Source: Negativicutes bacterium UBA1444 (GTDB lineage: Bacteria > Bacillota > Negativicutes > UBA1444). Taken from it: a stretch of 12,890 nucleotides of DNA. The notes beneath the pieces are model-generated. The model was given only the letters and a program-made list of their open reading frames with translations. It had not been told where the DNA came from and did no database searches. The DNA is taken from contig DCTI01000103.1 in the NCBI GenBank assembly GCA_002329525.1, forward strand, positions 1 to 12,890, in the 5' to 3' direction. Positions 1 through 7,126 of this stretch are shown in pieces (position 1 is the stretch's first letter; every line of letters begins with the position of its first letter). Both the position numbers and the translations under genes were made by a program.

Positions 1-131
1 CCCGTTAGACGGGTGGTGCTGATTGTTATACCGGTTTTTTGTCGAGTTGCGCGATTTTGCCGAAAAAACTGAAAAGTGCGAATTGACCGGTGCTAATGAA
101 CGTTTCTCCAGAAACTGTGAAAAAGATATGC

Positions 132-140
132 TGTTATAAT
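132..140 (+). promoter_or_regulatory. Extended -10 promoter for the beta-helix gene
   Basis: A perfect TATAAT lies at 135-140 and is preceded by TG at 132-133, which gives an extended -10 (TGnTATAAT). No good -35 hexamer is visible at the usual 17 nt spacing (AAACTG at 112-117), as is common for extended -10 promoters. The predicted start is near 147, giving a leader of about 55 nt that contains a weak TGGGG/CCCCA stem (149-153 with 168-172). The rest of 1-197 holds no gene that I can support. Its only other structure is a short CCCGT-TAG-ACGGG hairpin at 1-13. Confidence 0.6.
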
Positions 141-201
141 AGGCAACATGGGGATGGAAAAGGTCTGCCCCAAATATTCAAAAGAAAGAAGGTGTGAATG
201 A

Positions 202-1503
202 TTGGTGGCGGAACGAAAAAAGAAAATAGTCCACCGGATCCTCGGTATTTCACTGGCCTTAGGCATTCATTGGATCACTCCGGCAGTGCTTGGGCCGGAA
301 CCGGCGAATTCTTTTCTGGCCGGGCTCGGCCAAGCCGAAGCGGCAACGACAGTCGATGTCAGAAATTTTGGCGCCAAAGGCAATGGCGCCACCAATGATA
401 CTGCCGCGATTCAGGCCGCCATCAACTCTTTGCCGAGCACGGGAGGTACAGTGGTGATTCCTCCCGGAACCTACGGCATCGATGCGATCAAATCCATCCG
501 ACTCAGAAGCAACGTAATCCTTCAAATGACACCCACGACGATTCTTGGCGTCATTCCCAATGCGGCAGTTCATTACGAAGTGCTGAGCATCGGCGGCGTC
601 AGCAATGTCAACATCAACTCCGGGGTTCTTTGGGGAGATCGGCTGACCCACAAGGGAACAAGCGGGGAACACGGATTTGGCGTTGCCATTCTTGGCGCCA
701 ACAATGTCACCGTCACCGGAACTGTCTCGAACAACATGTGGGGCGACGGATTTTACATTGGCAATGGACCGACTTTCGGCAGCAGTCTGAAAACACGTTC
801 GACAAACATCAAATTGGTTGATGTCAGCGCCGACAACAACCGGCGGCAGGGTATCTCGTTGATCAGCGGGCAAAACATTGCGATTCTCCGTCCTAAATTG
901 ACCAATACGAACGGTAAGTCTCCTTCCGCCGGTATCGATGTCGAACCGAACAGCAAGGGCGATGTTCTGCAGAATATTTCGATTGTGGATGCATATACCG
1001 CCAACAACGAAACTGCGGGAATCAGCCTGAGCCTTGGCACGCTGGCGGGAACCTCGACACCCATCAGCATTACGGTGACCAATCACACGGATAACGGCAG
1101 TAAGCAGGGTATGGTCATTTCCGGCGGATCGGGCATCATTCCAGGCTCCATCGTTGTAAACAATCCGACATGGACAAACTCGAAAGCGAACGCTTTGGCC
1201 GTTGTAGCTGTCGATTATCGAGGGTTCGGCACCGTGATCAACAATCCCAGGGTCGTCAATGCGAATACTAGCGCCAAGGGAGCGGCCATCGCCGTATATA
1301 ACTATAACACCGCTGTTCAACTGGGCAATGTGGCAATCTACTACCCAAGCATCACCGATAACCGAACGAACAAAATGACAACCGCCGCTTTCTACGTCGG
1401 CACCACCGTGTCGGCCAAACCACTGCAAAACATCACGATTGTCAAACCGATTCTCAATGGAATCAACCTCGGAAGCACGACAACCGCCCGGGTGAGTTAC
1501 TGA
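202..1503 (+). CDS. Secreted right-handed beta-helix protein, pectate lyase superfamily
   Basis: The gene encodes 433 aa with an N-terminal export signal: basic residues at 5-8 and 11-12, a hydrophobic stretch around 13-30, and a likely cleavage after the A-E-A at 45-47. The mature protein opens with VDVRNFGAKGNGATNDT and then AAIQAAIN (51-74), the hallmark start of the Pectate_lyase_3 domain (the GH28/epimerase-like beta-helix). Many short Asn-, Val-, Ile- and Thr-rich turns follow to the C-terminus, as expected for a parallel beta-helix. Such proteins cleave, epimerise or bind acidic polysaccharides, or act as surface and phage-type adhesins. No catalytic residue set can be assigned by eye, so the substrate is unknown. 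The start is TTG at 202, with AAGGTG at 189-194 seven nt upstream; GTG at 205 is the alternative. The gene stands alone with its own promoter and converges on the lactate permease gene. Confidence 0.85.
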   Translation: MVAERKKKIVHRILGISLALGIHWITPAVLGPEPANSFLAGLGQAEAATTVDVRNFGAKGNGATNDTAAIQAAINSLPSTGGTVVIPPGTYGIDAIKSIRLRSNVILQMTPTTILGVIPNAAVHYEVLSIGGVSNVNINSGVLWGDRLTHKGTSGEHGFGVAILGANNVTVTGTVSNNMWGDGFYIGNGPTFGSSLKTRSTNIKLVDVSADNNRRQGISLISGQNIAILRPKLTNTNGKSPSAGIDVEPNSKGDVLQNISIVDAYTANNETAGISLSLGTLAGTSTPISITVTNHTDNGSKQGMVISGGSGIIPGSIVVNNPTWTNSKANALAVVAVDYRGFGTVINNPRVVNANTSAKGAAIAVYNYNTAVQLGNVAIYYPSITDNRTNKMTTAAFYVGTTVSAKPLQNITIVKPILNGINLGSTTTARVSY

Positions 1504-1511
1504 CCCGGTTT
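1488..1511 (+). terminator. Weak hairpin over the stop codon of the beta-helix gene
   Basis: CCGGGT (1488-1493) pairs perfectly with ACCCGG (1503-1508) across a 9-nt loop that contains most of the TGA stop, and it is followed by only TTT. The stem is short and the T-run poor, so this is at best a weak terminator. It sits in the only space between two convergent genes. Confidence 0.3.
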
Positions 1512-1512
1512 G

Positions 1513-3063
1513 TCAATGGGCGAAAGCCAGCGTGATGGCGCCGAGACCCAGCAAAAAGAAACAGGCGTAGCGGAAGGTGACCGACAGCAGGTCACCTTCT
1601 TTGCCGGACAGACCAACAGCGGTCGCCGCTATGGAGATGCTTTGCGGCGAGATCAACTTGCCGATGCAGGCGCCGCTGGTATTGGCGGCGGCGATCCATA
1701 CGGGGCTGAGCCCCAGCTGCAACGCTGTTTGCTTTTGCAGCAGCCCGAACAGGATGTTGGAACTGGTATCGCTGCCGGTGATGAACGTCCCGAGCGCGCC
1801 GATCAGCGGAGCAAAGGCCGGGTACAACCCGCCGGTGGTTTCCGCCAGAGTGATGGCCACCGAGGCGACCATGCCGCTGTAACCCAGAACTTTCGCCATG
1901 CTTACAATGGACATGACGGTAATTATCGTTTTTTGCAGTTGCCGTAACGTCAGGCCGAACAGTTTTAGCAAAGAGCGCAGCGAAGCCCCCTGGACCAACC
2001 CGGCGATTACCGCCGAAGCGAAAACCATGGTTCCCGGCGTCAGCAACCACTCGAAGACCAGCGGTTTACCGCCTGCTCCGCTGAAAACCAGCCAGACAGT
2101 GCGAAAAGAGCGGAGCTGCTCGTGGATTGCCGGAAACAGGCGGCTAGTGGCGAGCACTAGGCAAAGCAGCAGGATGTACGGTAACCAGGCGACCAGTTGG
2201 GTTCGACCGTTGATCAGGCTAGGGGAGTATTCGCCCTGTGGCGATTGGTCGGCATTTTCCGGCTCATCCGGAAATCGCCAAATCTGCTTTGACGGCGCGA
2301 CTTTCGCCGCCAGTAGGATAACGGCGGTTGAAGCCAGCGATGCGACGATGGCCGGCAACTCGGGGCCGACATATTGAGCGACGGCAAACTGCACAATGCC
2401 GAAACTGGCGCCGGCGAGAAGCGTGATCAGCCATACGCCCCGCAGTCCGGCCAGGGATCCGGTGGTTGAATAGACCACAAAAATGGGGACCAGAAAAACA
2501 AAAGGGGTAAGCTGCAGGCCAATATCCCAGGATAGGGCGCCGATGGGCAATTCGGTGATTTTTTCCAAAGTGGTGACCGGGATGCCGACGACGCCGAAAG
2601 CAACAGCAACCGTATTGGCAATGAGGCATACGACCGCTGCGCGAAACGGGTCGAATCCCAACGCGATCAGCAGGGCAGCCGGCACTGCCACTGCCGTGCC
2701 AAATCCGGCCACTGATTCCATGAAGCTGCCGAATCCCCAAGCGATAACCAGCGCCTGAATGCGCCGGTCGGCCGAACAGCGGAACAGCAGTTCCTTGATG
2801 TGGTCAATGGCACCGGTGTGCTGCGACAGATTGTAATTGAAAAATGCGGCCACAATGACCCACAGGATTGGTACCAGCGAAAACAGAACACCTTCCCAAG
2901 CCGCCAACACGGCCAGCAGTCCGTTCATTTCCCAGATTGTCGTCGCAATGAGTAAACTTAGCAACAAACCGATCGGCGAGGCCTTGTGCGCCGGGAACTT
3001 CAAGGCGCCCAGACTGATCAAAAGCCAGAGAATCGGCGTTAAGGCCAGGAATGTCCGAAACAT
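1513..3063 (-). CDS. lldP: L-lactate permease (LctP/LldP family)
   Basis: The gene encodes 516 aa of mostly hydrophobic sequence with many membrane spans. It is a proton-coupled importer of lactate, and often glycolate, in the cytoplasmic membrane. Family signatures are visible: WGFGSFMESVAGFGTAVAVP (109-128), GFDPFRAAVVCLIANTVAVA (136-155), FITGSDTSSNILFG (427-440) and ANTSGACIGKLISPQSISIA (460-479). The start is ATG at 3063, with AAAGGTG eight nt upstream; the frame stays open to 3192, but that stretch lies within the upstream gene. The length is slightly below the usual 530-560 aa. It is the last gene of the minus-strand operon, 16 nt after the c-di-GMP enzyme gene. No lactate dehydrogenase or lutABC genes are adjacent, so the oxidising enzyme must be encoded elsewhere. 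No terminator with a T-run is visible after its stop. Confidence 0.93.
   Translation of the reverse strand: MFRTFLALTPILWLLISLGALKFPAHKASPIGLLLSLLIATTIWEMNGLLAVLAAWEGVLFSLVPILWVIVAAFFNYNLSQHTGAIDHIKELLFRCSADRRIQALVIAWGFGSFMESVAGFGTAVAVPAALLIALGFDPFRAAVVCLIANTVAVAFGVVGIPVTTLEKITELPIGALSWDIGLQLTPFVFLVPIFVVYSTTGSLAGLRGVWLITLLAGASFGIVQFAVAQYVGPELPAIVASLASTAVILLAAKVAPSKQIWRFPDEPENADQSPQGEYSPSLINGRTQLVAWLPYILLLCLVLATSRLFPAIHEQLRSFRTVWLVFSGAGGKPLVFEWLLTPGTMVFASAVIAGLVQGASLRSLLKLFGLTLRQLQKTIITVMSIVSMAKVLGYSGMVASVAITLAETTGGLYPAFAPLIGALGTFITGSDTSSNILFGLLQKQTALQLGLSPVWIAAANTSGACIGKLISPQSISIAATAVGLSGKEGDLLSVTFRYACFFLLGLGAITLAFAH
1573..1602 (+). terminator. 10-bp perfect hairpin inside the convergent permease gene, possible plus-strand terminator
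   Basis: GAAGGTGACC (1573-1582) and GGTCACCTTC (1590-1599) form a perfect 10-bp stem with a 7-nt loop. On the plus strand the stem is followed by TTT; on the minus strand it is followed by CGC with no T-run. It lies about 70 nt past the beta-helix stop, inside the 3' coding end of the lactate permease gene. Its orientation fits termination of the beta-helix transcript. Three T residues is a short tract, so the terminator role is tentative, while the inverted repeat itself is certain. Confidence 0.4.
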
Positions 3064-3079
3064 GCGCAGCACACCTTTA

Positions 3080-5305
3080 CTAATATTGCTGACGCGGCAG
3101 CGCCAACCATTCCGCGAGCTCCCGGTCCGACAGCGGGGAACTGAGATGATACCCCTGGATGATGTCGCACCCGAATGCCTTGAGCAACTCAAGCTGTCCG
3201 GCTGTTTCGATGCCTTCGGCGACGACGACGATTCCCAACCGATGGGCCAGGGCGATAATGGTTTCGATGATGATTCGCGTGCTGTCCTCGCTGGTCATTC
3301 GATGGATAAAGGTCTGGTCAATCTTTACAGTATGGATGGGCAACTGCTGCAAATAGGTCAGCGAGGAGTATCCGGTGCCAAAGTCATCCAGCGCAATCCG
3401 GATTCCCATCGCCCGAAGAGCGTTCAGCTTCCTGACCTTTGCTTCAAAGGAGCCGATCAGCATGCTTTCCGTGATTTCCAGTTCCAGCGCGGTGGGATGG
3501 AGTCCGCTTTCTACCAGTGCCGCGGCGACGGTTTCCACATAATTGCTGCTCGATAATTGCCGGACGGAAACATTCACGCTGACCGAAAGATCTGCATAGC
3601 CCTGTTGATGCAGCTCTTTGCAAAAAGCACAGGCAGTTCGCAATCCCCAGTCGCCCAGCTCGATGATCAGGCCATTTTCTTCAGCGACAGGAATGAACTG
3701 CAACGGGGAAACAGCACCCAACTCCGGACAATTCCAGCGCATCAGGGACTCCATGCCAACGATGCGCCCGGTTTGCGCATCCATTTGCGGTTGGTAGTGC
3801 ATCTGAAAATGCTCCTTGGTCAGGGCGGAGGCTCGAAGGCAGCTTTCCATGGACACCTTTTGCATGAGAGAATCCTGCATGGACTGTTCAAAAAAACAAT
3901 AGTTGGATCGTCCGGCATCTTTGGCCCGATGCAGGGCATTATCGGCTTTTTTTAGCAACTCTTCAAGAGTCGCGGCGTTTTCGGGAAACAGGGCGATGCC
4001 GATACTGGCGGAAAGATAAAAGTGATGGCCGCGACAGACAATCGGCGCATGAAACAGCCTGATCAAACGTTGGGCGTAGGTATCGATGAATGCCCGCTGC
4101 GAGATGCCGGCCAGCACGACGATGAATTCATCGCCGCCCACCCGGGCCAAAATATGGGAGGGCCCCACCGCGCTTTGCAAGTGCTGGGCAACTGTGCCGA
4201 TTAAGGCATCGCCGCAGGCATGACCGGCGGAATCATTGATCAGCTTGAAGTCGTCCAGGTCGATGTACAGTAAGGCTCCCTCGGACTGCTTCAACAATCC
4301 GTTTTCGTGCAGCATTTCTTCTAAACGGCTGCGGTTGGGCAGACCGGTTAAATGGTCATAATAGGCCATGCGATAAATTTGTTCGTCACGTTGTTTGCGA
4401 TCGGAGATGTCGGTAAGGGCACCGATAATCCTTTCGGGATTGCCCACGGAATCTTTCAGCACTTTGCCTCGGGCATGCAGCCAGATGAAAGTGTCCGCCA
4501 GTGAACGTACCCGATACTCCAGATCATATTGATCGGTTTTGCTTTCCAGGTGTTGCAAATAAACCGATTCCACCCGTGCCCGGTCTTCCGGATGAATCAG
4601 ATCCAGCCACAGTTTGCGAGGAAACGGTTCATTGACCGGCAAGCCGAACTGTTGCAACCAAGGGGCAGAAAAAGAAAGTGTGTTAGACGCCAGATCGATT
4701 TCCCAGATCGCATCGTTCGACGCGGCCAGTGCCAGTTGATAGCGCTGCTCGCTATATTCCAGCTGCTTTTTACTGGCTTTCAGTTCAGCCATTTGTTGCC
4801 CGATCGCTTCTTCTGAGGCAGCGAGTTGCTGATACAGGCAGATTAGTTCGGTGTGGGCGGCCTTGAGCTTCGTACTGTTCGAACGCAGTTCCGCCTGGAT
4901 GTTTTTTTGTTCCGTGATGTCTTTCAGAATTGCGATCAAGTGACCGGAACGGTGGGGGTCGATACTGTACAAGCAAATTTCCGTGTGAAAAGGGGTGCCA
5001 TCTTTGCGCAAATGGACCCATTCAAAAAAAAGAACTTGATTTTTATGAGCAGTGGCAAGATTTTTGTGCATTTGATCCGCAGTACCGACGTTGCCGTCTT
5101 GATGGGTCGGCGACCAATCAACGGGAGACGTTCCAATCATGTCCTCGTGCCGACAGCCGAACATATCGAGGATTCGACGGTTGCAGTCGATAATGGTATC
5201 GTTTTTTAAAATGAGAATTCCGTCAATCGTCGAGGCAACCAACGTTCGAATATTGGCGTCTTCATGTCTTGATGATGGGCAGGAAGCGTGATCAAACGTC
5301 TGCAT
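3080..5305 (-). CDS. PAS-PAS-GGDEF-EAL cyclic-di-GMP cyclase/phosphodiesterase
   Basis: The gene encodes 741 aa with no membrane span, so the product is probably a soluble sensor. In order: PAS 1 (about 20-130), a helical linker rich in Glu, Gln and Lys (about 130-185), PAS 2 with PAC (about 187-302), GGDEF (about 310-475) and EAL (about 485-735). The GGDEF signature is intact (390-394), with DHLTGLPNR at 317-325. No RxxD inhibitory site is present at the expected place (381-384 reads GPSH). The EAL motif reads ESL (519-521). The known catalytic positions are all present: E519, N578, E610, D640-D641, K661, E700 and Q717, so phosphodiesterase activity is likely and cyclase activity possible. 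The start is ATG at 5305, overlapping the previous stop as TAATG, with GAGGAG ten nt upstream; TTG at 5311 is an alternative. What the PAS domains sense is unknown. Confidence 0.92.
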   Translation of the reverse strand: MQTFDHASCPSSRHEDANIRTLVASTIDGILILKNDTIIDCNRRILDMFGCRHEDMIGTSPVDWSPTHQDGNVGTADQMHKNLATAHKNQVLFFEWVHLRKDGTPFHTEICLYSIDPHRSGHLIAILKDITEQKNIQAELRSNSTKLKAAHTELICLYQQLAASEEAIGQQMAELKASKKQLEYSEQRYQLALAASNDAIWEIDLASNTLSFSAPWLQQFGLPVNEPFPRKLWLDLIHPEDRARVESVYLQHLESKTDQYDLEYRVRSLADTFIWLHARGKVLKDSVGNPERIIGALTDISDRKQRDEQIYRMAYYDHLTGLPNRSRLEEMLHENGLLKQSEGALLYIDLDDFKLINDSAGHACGDALIGTVAQHLQSAVGPSHILARVGGDEFIVVLAGISQRAFIDTYAQRLIRLFHAPIVCRGHHFYLSASIGIALFPENAATLEELLKKADNALHRAKDAGRSNYCFFEQSMQDSLMQKVSMESCLRASALTKEHFQMHYQPQMDAQTGRIVGMESLMRWNCPELGAVSPLQFIPVAEENGLIIELGDWGLRTACAFCKELHQQGYADLSVSVNVSVRQLSSSNYVETVAAALVESGLHPTALELEITESMLIGSFEAKVRKLNALRAMGIRIALDDFGTGYSSLTYLQQLPIHTVKIDQTFIHRMTSEDSTRIIIETIIALAHRLGIVVVAEGIETAGQLELLKAFGCDIIQGYHLSSPLSDRELAEWLALPRQQY

Positions 5306-6435
5306 TAACAATGATCTCCTCGCTTTAGTGGGGATAGGGATCGCAATAACTCTGCTATGACCAAAGTGCCGGCAAAAGAATGATCAGCCGGCGGTAAGGT
5401 TGACGTCGACGCGGCTTTGGACAGACGCGACACCAGGGCGGCAATCGAAACTGGGTTGGGATCATACCTGCCGAGACCTGCATTAAGCACAAACCGGATA
5501 TTGCCTTCTTCCTGCAAGCCGACGGCACCGGTGAGCAGAAGCGGCCGGTGTAACGCAGCCGCTTCTGCAATCGTCCCCGGACCGGCTTTGGTGATGACGA
5601 GGTCGGCGGCTACCATTAATTGCTCCATGTTATCAACAAAACCGAAAACGTGGGTGTTGGGCGGCAACGGTGCCCGGGAGGATAGATTGCGGAACAAAGC
5701 TTGATTGCGGCCGGTAACCGCCAAAATGGTGATTTGCGGACATTGGCGCTCAAGTTCCTTGATAAGGGTTGCCAGTTGGCCGCCGCCCGCCCCGCCGCTG
5801 GCCAGCAGCACAGTAAACTGATCGGCGGGAAGGCCGAGAACCGCGCGGGCTTCCGGTTGTTCCATGGTCAGACCGCAGAAACGGGGATGAATGGGGAATC
5901 CAGCCACTCGTGATTTTTCGGCGCAGATTCCGTGCAGTTCAGCGACTTGCAACGATTCGGCGGTCGGCAACAGGTAAAGGTCGGCCCGGTTGGAAAGCCA
6001 GGAAGCATGCACGCTCACCAGATCGGTAACCACCGTTACGACCGGCCAGCGTGCCCGTGTTTCATCCCGGTAGGTGCACATGGGGCGAACCGCCAGCGGA
6101 TGTATCACGACGACCAAGTCGGGATCAAAGTTTTCGACCACTTTACGGATCCTGCCCCGAGCAAAACGATAGAGAAAGTCGGAGGCAATATCCATAAAGC
6201 GGGAACTGTTCGACAGACGGAACAGAAAATTGTGAAGCCAAATGTGCCCGGCGGAAAAGAAAGCATATAATTCAGGGGCGCTTTGAATTCCTGGCAATCC
6301 GCTGGCCCTAAGCAGATCGACCATTTCACATTGTACGGATTGACCGGAATCGGCCAAAGCGGCGATGATGGCCTTGGCGGCGCTGCGGTGGCCGCCGCCG
6401 GTATCCGAAATAATAAACAGGATTTTTTTGCTCAT
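5305..6435 (-). CDS. Glycosyltransferase, MGDG synthase / GT28 family (UgtP-like)
   Basis: The gene encodes 376 aa. The N-terminal half has the MGDG_synth pattern: KKILFIISDTGGGHRSAAKA (3-22), IHPLAVRP (111-118) and VTVVTDLVSVHASWL (133-147). The C-terminal half has the GT28 nucleotide-sugar site: LLASGGAGGG (210-219), GFVDNM (265-270), DLVITKAGPGTIAEAAAL (278-295) and QEEGN (308-312). The family moves a sugar from a UDP-sugar onto diacylglycerol or a similar lipid at the inner face of the membrane. Close relatives make glucosyl-diacylglycerols, and MurG is a more distant cousin. The donor and acceptor here cannot be read from the sequence. The frame is open to TTG at 6447, but AAAGGG lies only 2 nt before that codon, so I prefer ATG at 6435 (14 nt spacing); neither is ideal. 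It is the first gene of the operon, and its TAA stop overlaps the start of the c-di-GMP enzyme. Confidence 0.88.
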   Translation of the reverse strand: MSKKILFIISDTGGGHRSAAKAIIAALADSGQSVQCEMVDLLRASGLPGIQSAPELYAFFSAGHIWLHNFLFRLSNSSRFMDIASDFLYRFARGRIRKVVENFDPDLVVVIHPLAVRPMCTYRDETRARWPVVTVVTDLVSVHASWLSNRADLYLLPTAESLQVAELHGICAEKSRVAGFPIHPRFCGLTMEQPEARAVLGLPADQFTVLLASGGAGGGQLATLIKELERQCPQITILAVTGRNQALFRNLSSRAPLPPNTHVFGFVDNMEQLMVAADLVITKAGPGTIAEAAALHRPLLLTGAVGLQEEGNIRFVLNAGLGRYDPNPVSIAALVSRLSKAASTSTLPPADHSFAGTLVIAELLRSLSPLKRGDHC

Positions 6436-6463
6436 GGGAATCTTCAATACCCTTTCCCGTAAA

Positions 6464-6482
6464 TTTATACCATACTATTATA
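6464..6482 (-). promoter_or_regulatory. Overlapping -10 elements for the glycosyltransferase operon
   Basis: Read on the minus strand, TATAAT lies at 6482-6477, and a second, extended -10 (TG-G-TATAAA) at 6472-6464. Neither has a good -35 at 17 nt. The first predicts a start near 6470 and a leader of about 35 nt, which fits a ribosome site better than the second (start near 6457). The same stretch also reads TATAAT on the plus strand (6479-6484), but no plus-strand -35 accompanies it. Confidence 0.45.
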
Positions 6483-6512
6483 ATCCTTAATTGGATAAAA
6501 GGGAGTCCCGCC

Positions 6513-6531
6513 GCGCAGCTTCCGGCTGCGC
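6513..6531. repeat. GC-rich hairpin upstream of the divergent promoters
   Basis: GCGCAGC (6513-6519) and GCTGCGC (6525-6531) form a 7-bp stem with a 5-nt loop, next to the small palindrome GGGAGTCCC (6501-6509). Read on the minus strand, the sequence entering the hairpin (GTCATTGCGCAGC) resembles the GTCATTGCGA-type dispersed palindromes seen in many bacterial intergenic regions. With one copy in view I cannot confirm a repeat family. Confidence 0.35.
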
Positions 6532-6552
6532 AATGACGAAAAGCCCGCCGCG

Positions 6553-6581
6553 TTGCAGGCCGGGAAACGAAATGATAGAAT
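6553..6581 (+). promoter_or_regulatory. Sigma-70-type promoter for the YbjN/HDOD operon
   Basis: TTGCAG (6553-6558) and TAGAAT (6576-6581) are separated by exactly 17 nt. The -10 matches five of six consensus bases and the -35 three of six. The predicted start near 6588 leaves a leader of about 34 nt before the GTG start at 6622. The promoter lies between the arms of a 9-bp inverted repeat (6545-6553 and 6600-6608). Confidence 0.5.
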
Positions 6582-6621
6582 GATACCCGAGAGGCGTTGA
6601 CGCGGCGGAGGTGGAGGGCCT

Positions 6622-7095
6622 GTGGGACGGATCTATGAATCGGTGCTGGCTTTTTTGCAGGAAGACCAATGGCGCTATGAGGAAATTCCCGGCGAATCAG
6701 CGATCCGGTTGAGCTTTACCGGCCAGAATGCCCGTTATGACTGCTTTGGCCGTGTCAATGAAGCCCACGAGGTATTTGTGTTTTACAGCTTCATTCCCGT
6801 TCGTGTTCCGGAAACGCAACGCCTGCTTGTTGCCGAATTGCTGGCTCGCATCAATTATGGACTGAACATCGGCAACTTCGAACTGGATATGAACGATGGC
6901 GAAATACGTTATAAAACCAGCATCGATGTCGAAGGCGGCGATTTGACGCCGCGTATGGTCGAAACCTTGATCGCAGTTAATATTTCGACGGCCGATCGCT
7001 ATTTTCCCTCTTTTGCCGATGTGATGTATGCGGGGGTAGCACCGATGGAAGCAGTAGCAAGAATCGAGCGACCGGATCCGTCAAGCCGGAACTGA
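6622..7095 (+). CDS. YbjN-domain protein
   Basis: The gene encodes 157 aa, soluble, with no signal peptide. The pattern resembles the YbjN family (bacterial sensory transduction regulator, type III chaperone-like fold): an N-terminal helix YESVLAFLQEDQW (5-17), strands ending in RLSFTGQNARYDC (29-41), then VFVFYSFIPVRVPE and a helix ending in LLARINYGLNIGNFELDMND, and after that IRYKTSID. In E. coli, YbjN is linked to motility, biofilm and stress phenotypes, but the molecular role of the family is poorly known. The start is GTG at 6622, with GGAGGTG at 6607-6613 eight nt upstream. It is the first gene of a plus-strand run, 31 nt before the response regulator gene, which suggests a regulatory or chaperone-like role in that signalling unit (inference). 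The family assignment was made by eye from sequence pattern. Confidence 0.7.
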   Translation: MGRIYESVLAFLQEDQWRYEEIPGESAIRLSFTGQNARYDCFGRVNEAHEVFVFYSFIPVRVPETQRLLVAELLARINYGLNIGNFELDMNDGEIRYKTSIDVEGGDLTPRMVETLIAVNISTADRYFPSFADVMYAGVAPMEAVARIERPDPSSRN

Positions 7096-7126
7096 AGCGG
7101 ATTCAGAGGATTGGGAGTGGAATTAG

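Noticed and set aside
1..60. Hairpin CCCGT-TAG-ACGGG as a terminator of an upstream gene
   Set aside because: The stem is only 5 bp and no T-run follows directly; the T-run at about 35-40 is too far away to act with it.
141..201. Riboswitch (for example c-di-GMP) in the leader of the beta-helix gene
   Set aside because: I looked for GEMM-type and other known conserved cores because of the c-di-GMP genes nearby. The leader of about 55 nt is too short and shows only a 5-bp TGGGG/CCCCA stem.
259..1428. Long minus-strand open frame (389 codons) antisense to the beta-helix gene
   Set aside because: The predicted protein is rich in Arg, His and Gly with no recognisable domain, and the plus-strand frame has a signal peptide and a clear family match. 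It is a shadow frame.
3064..3192. Upstream extension of the lactate permease by 43 codons
   Set aside because: The extension lies inside the c-di-GMP enzyme gene, is basic and not permease-like, and the ATG at 3063 has a good ribosome site (AAAGGTG) and a normal permease N-terminus.
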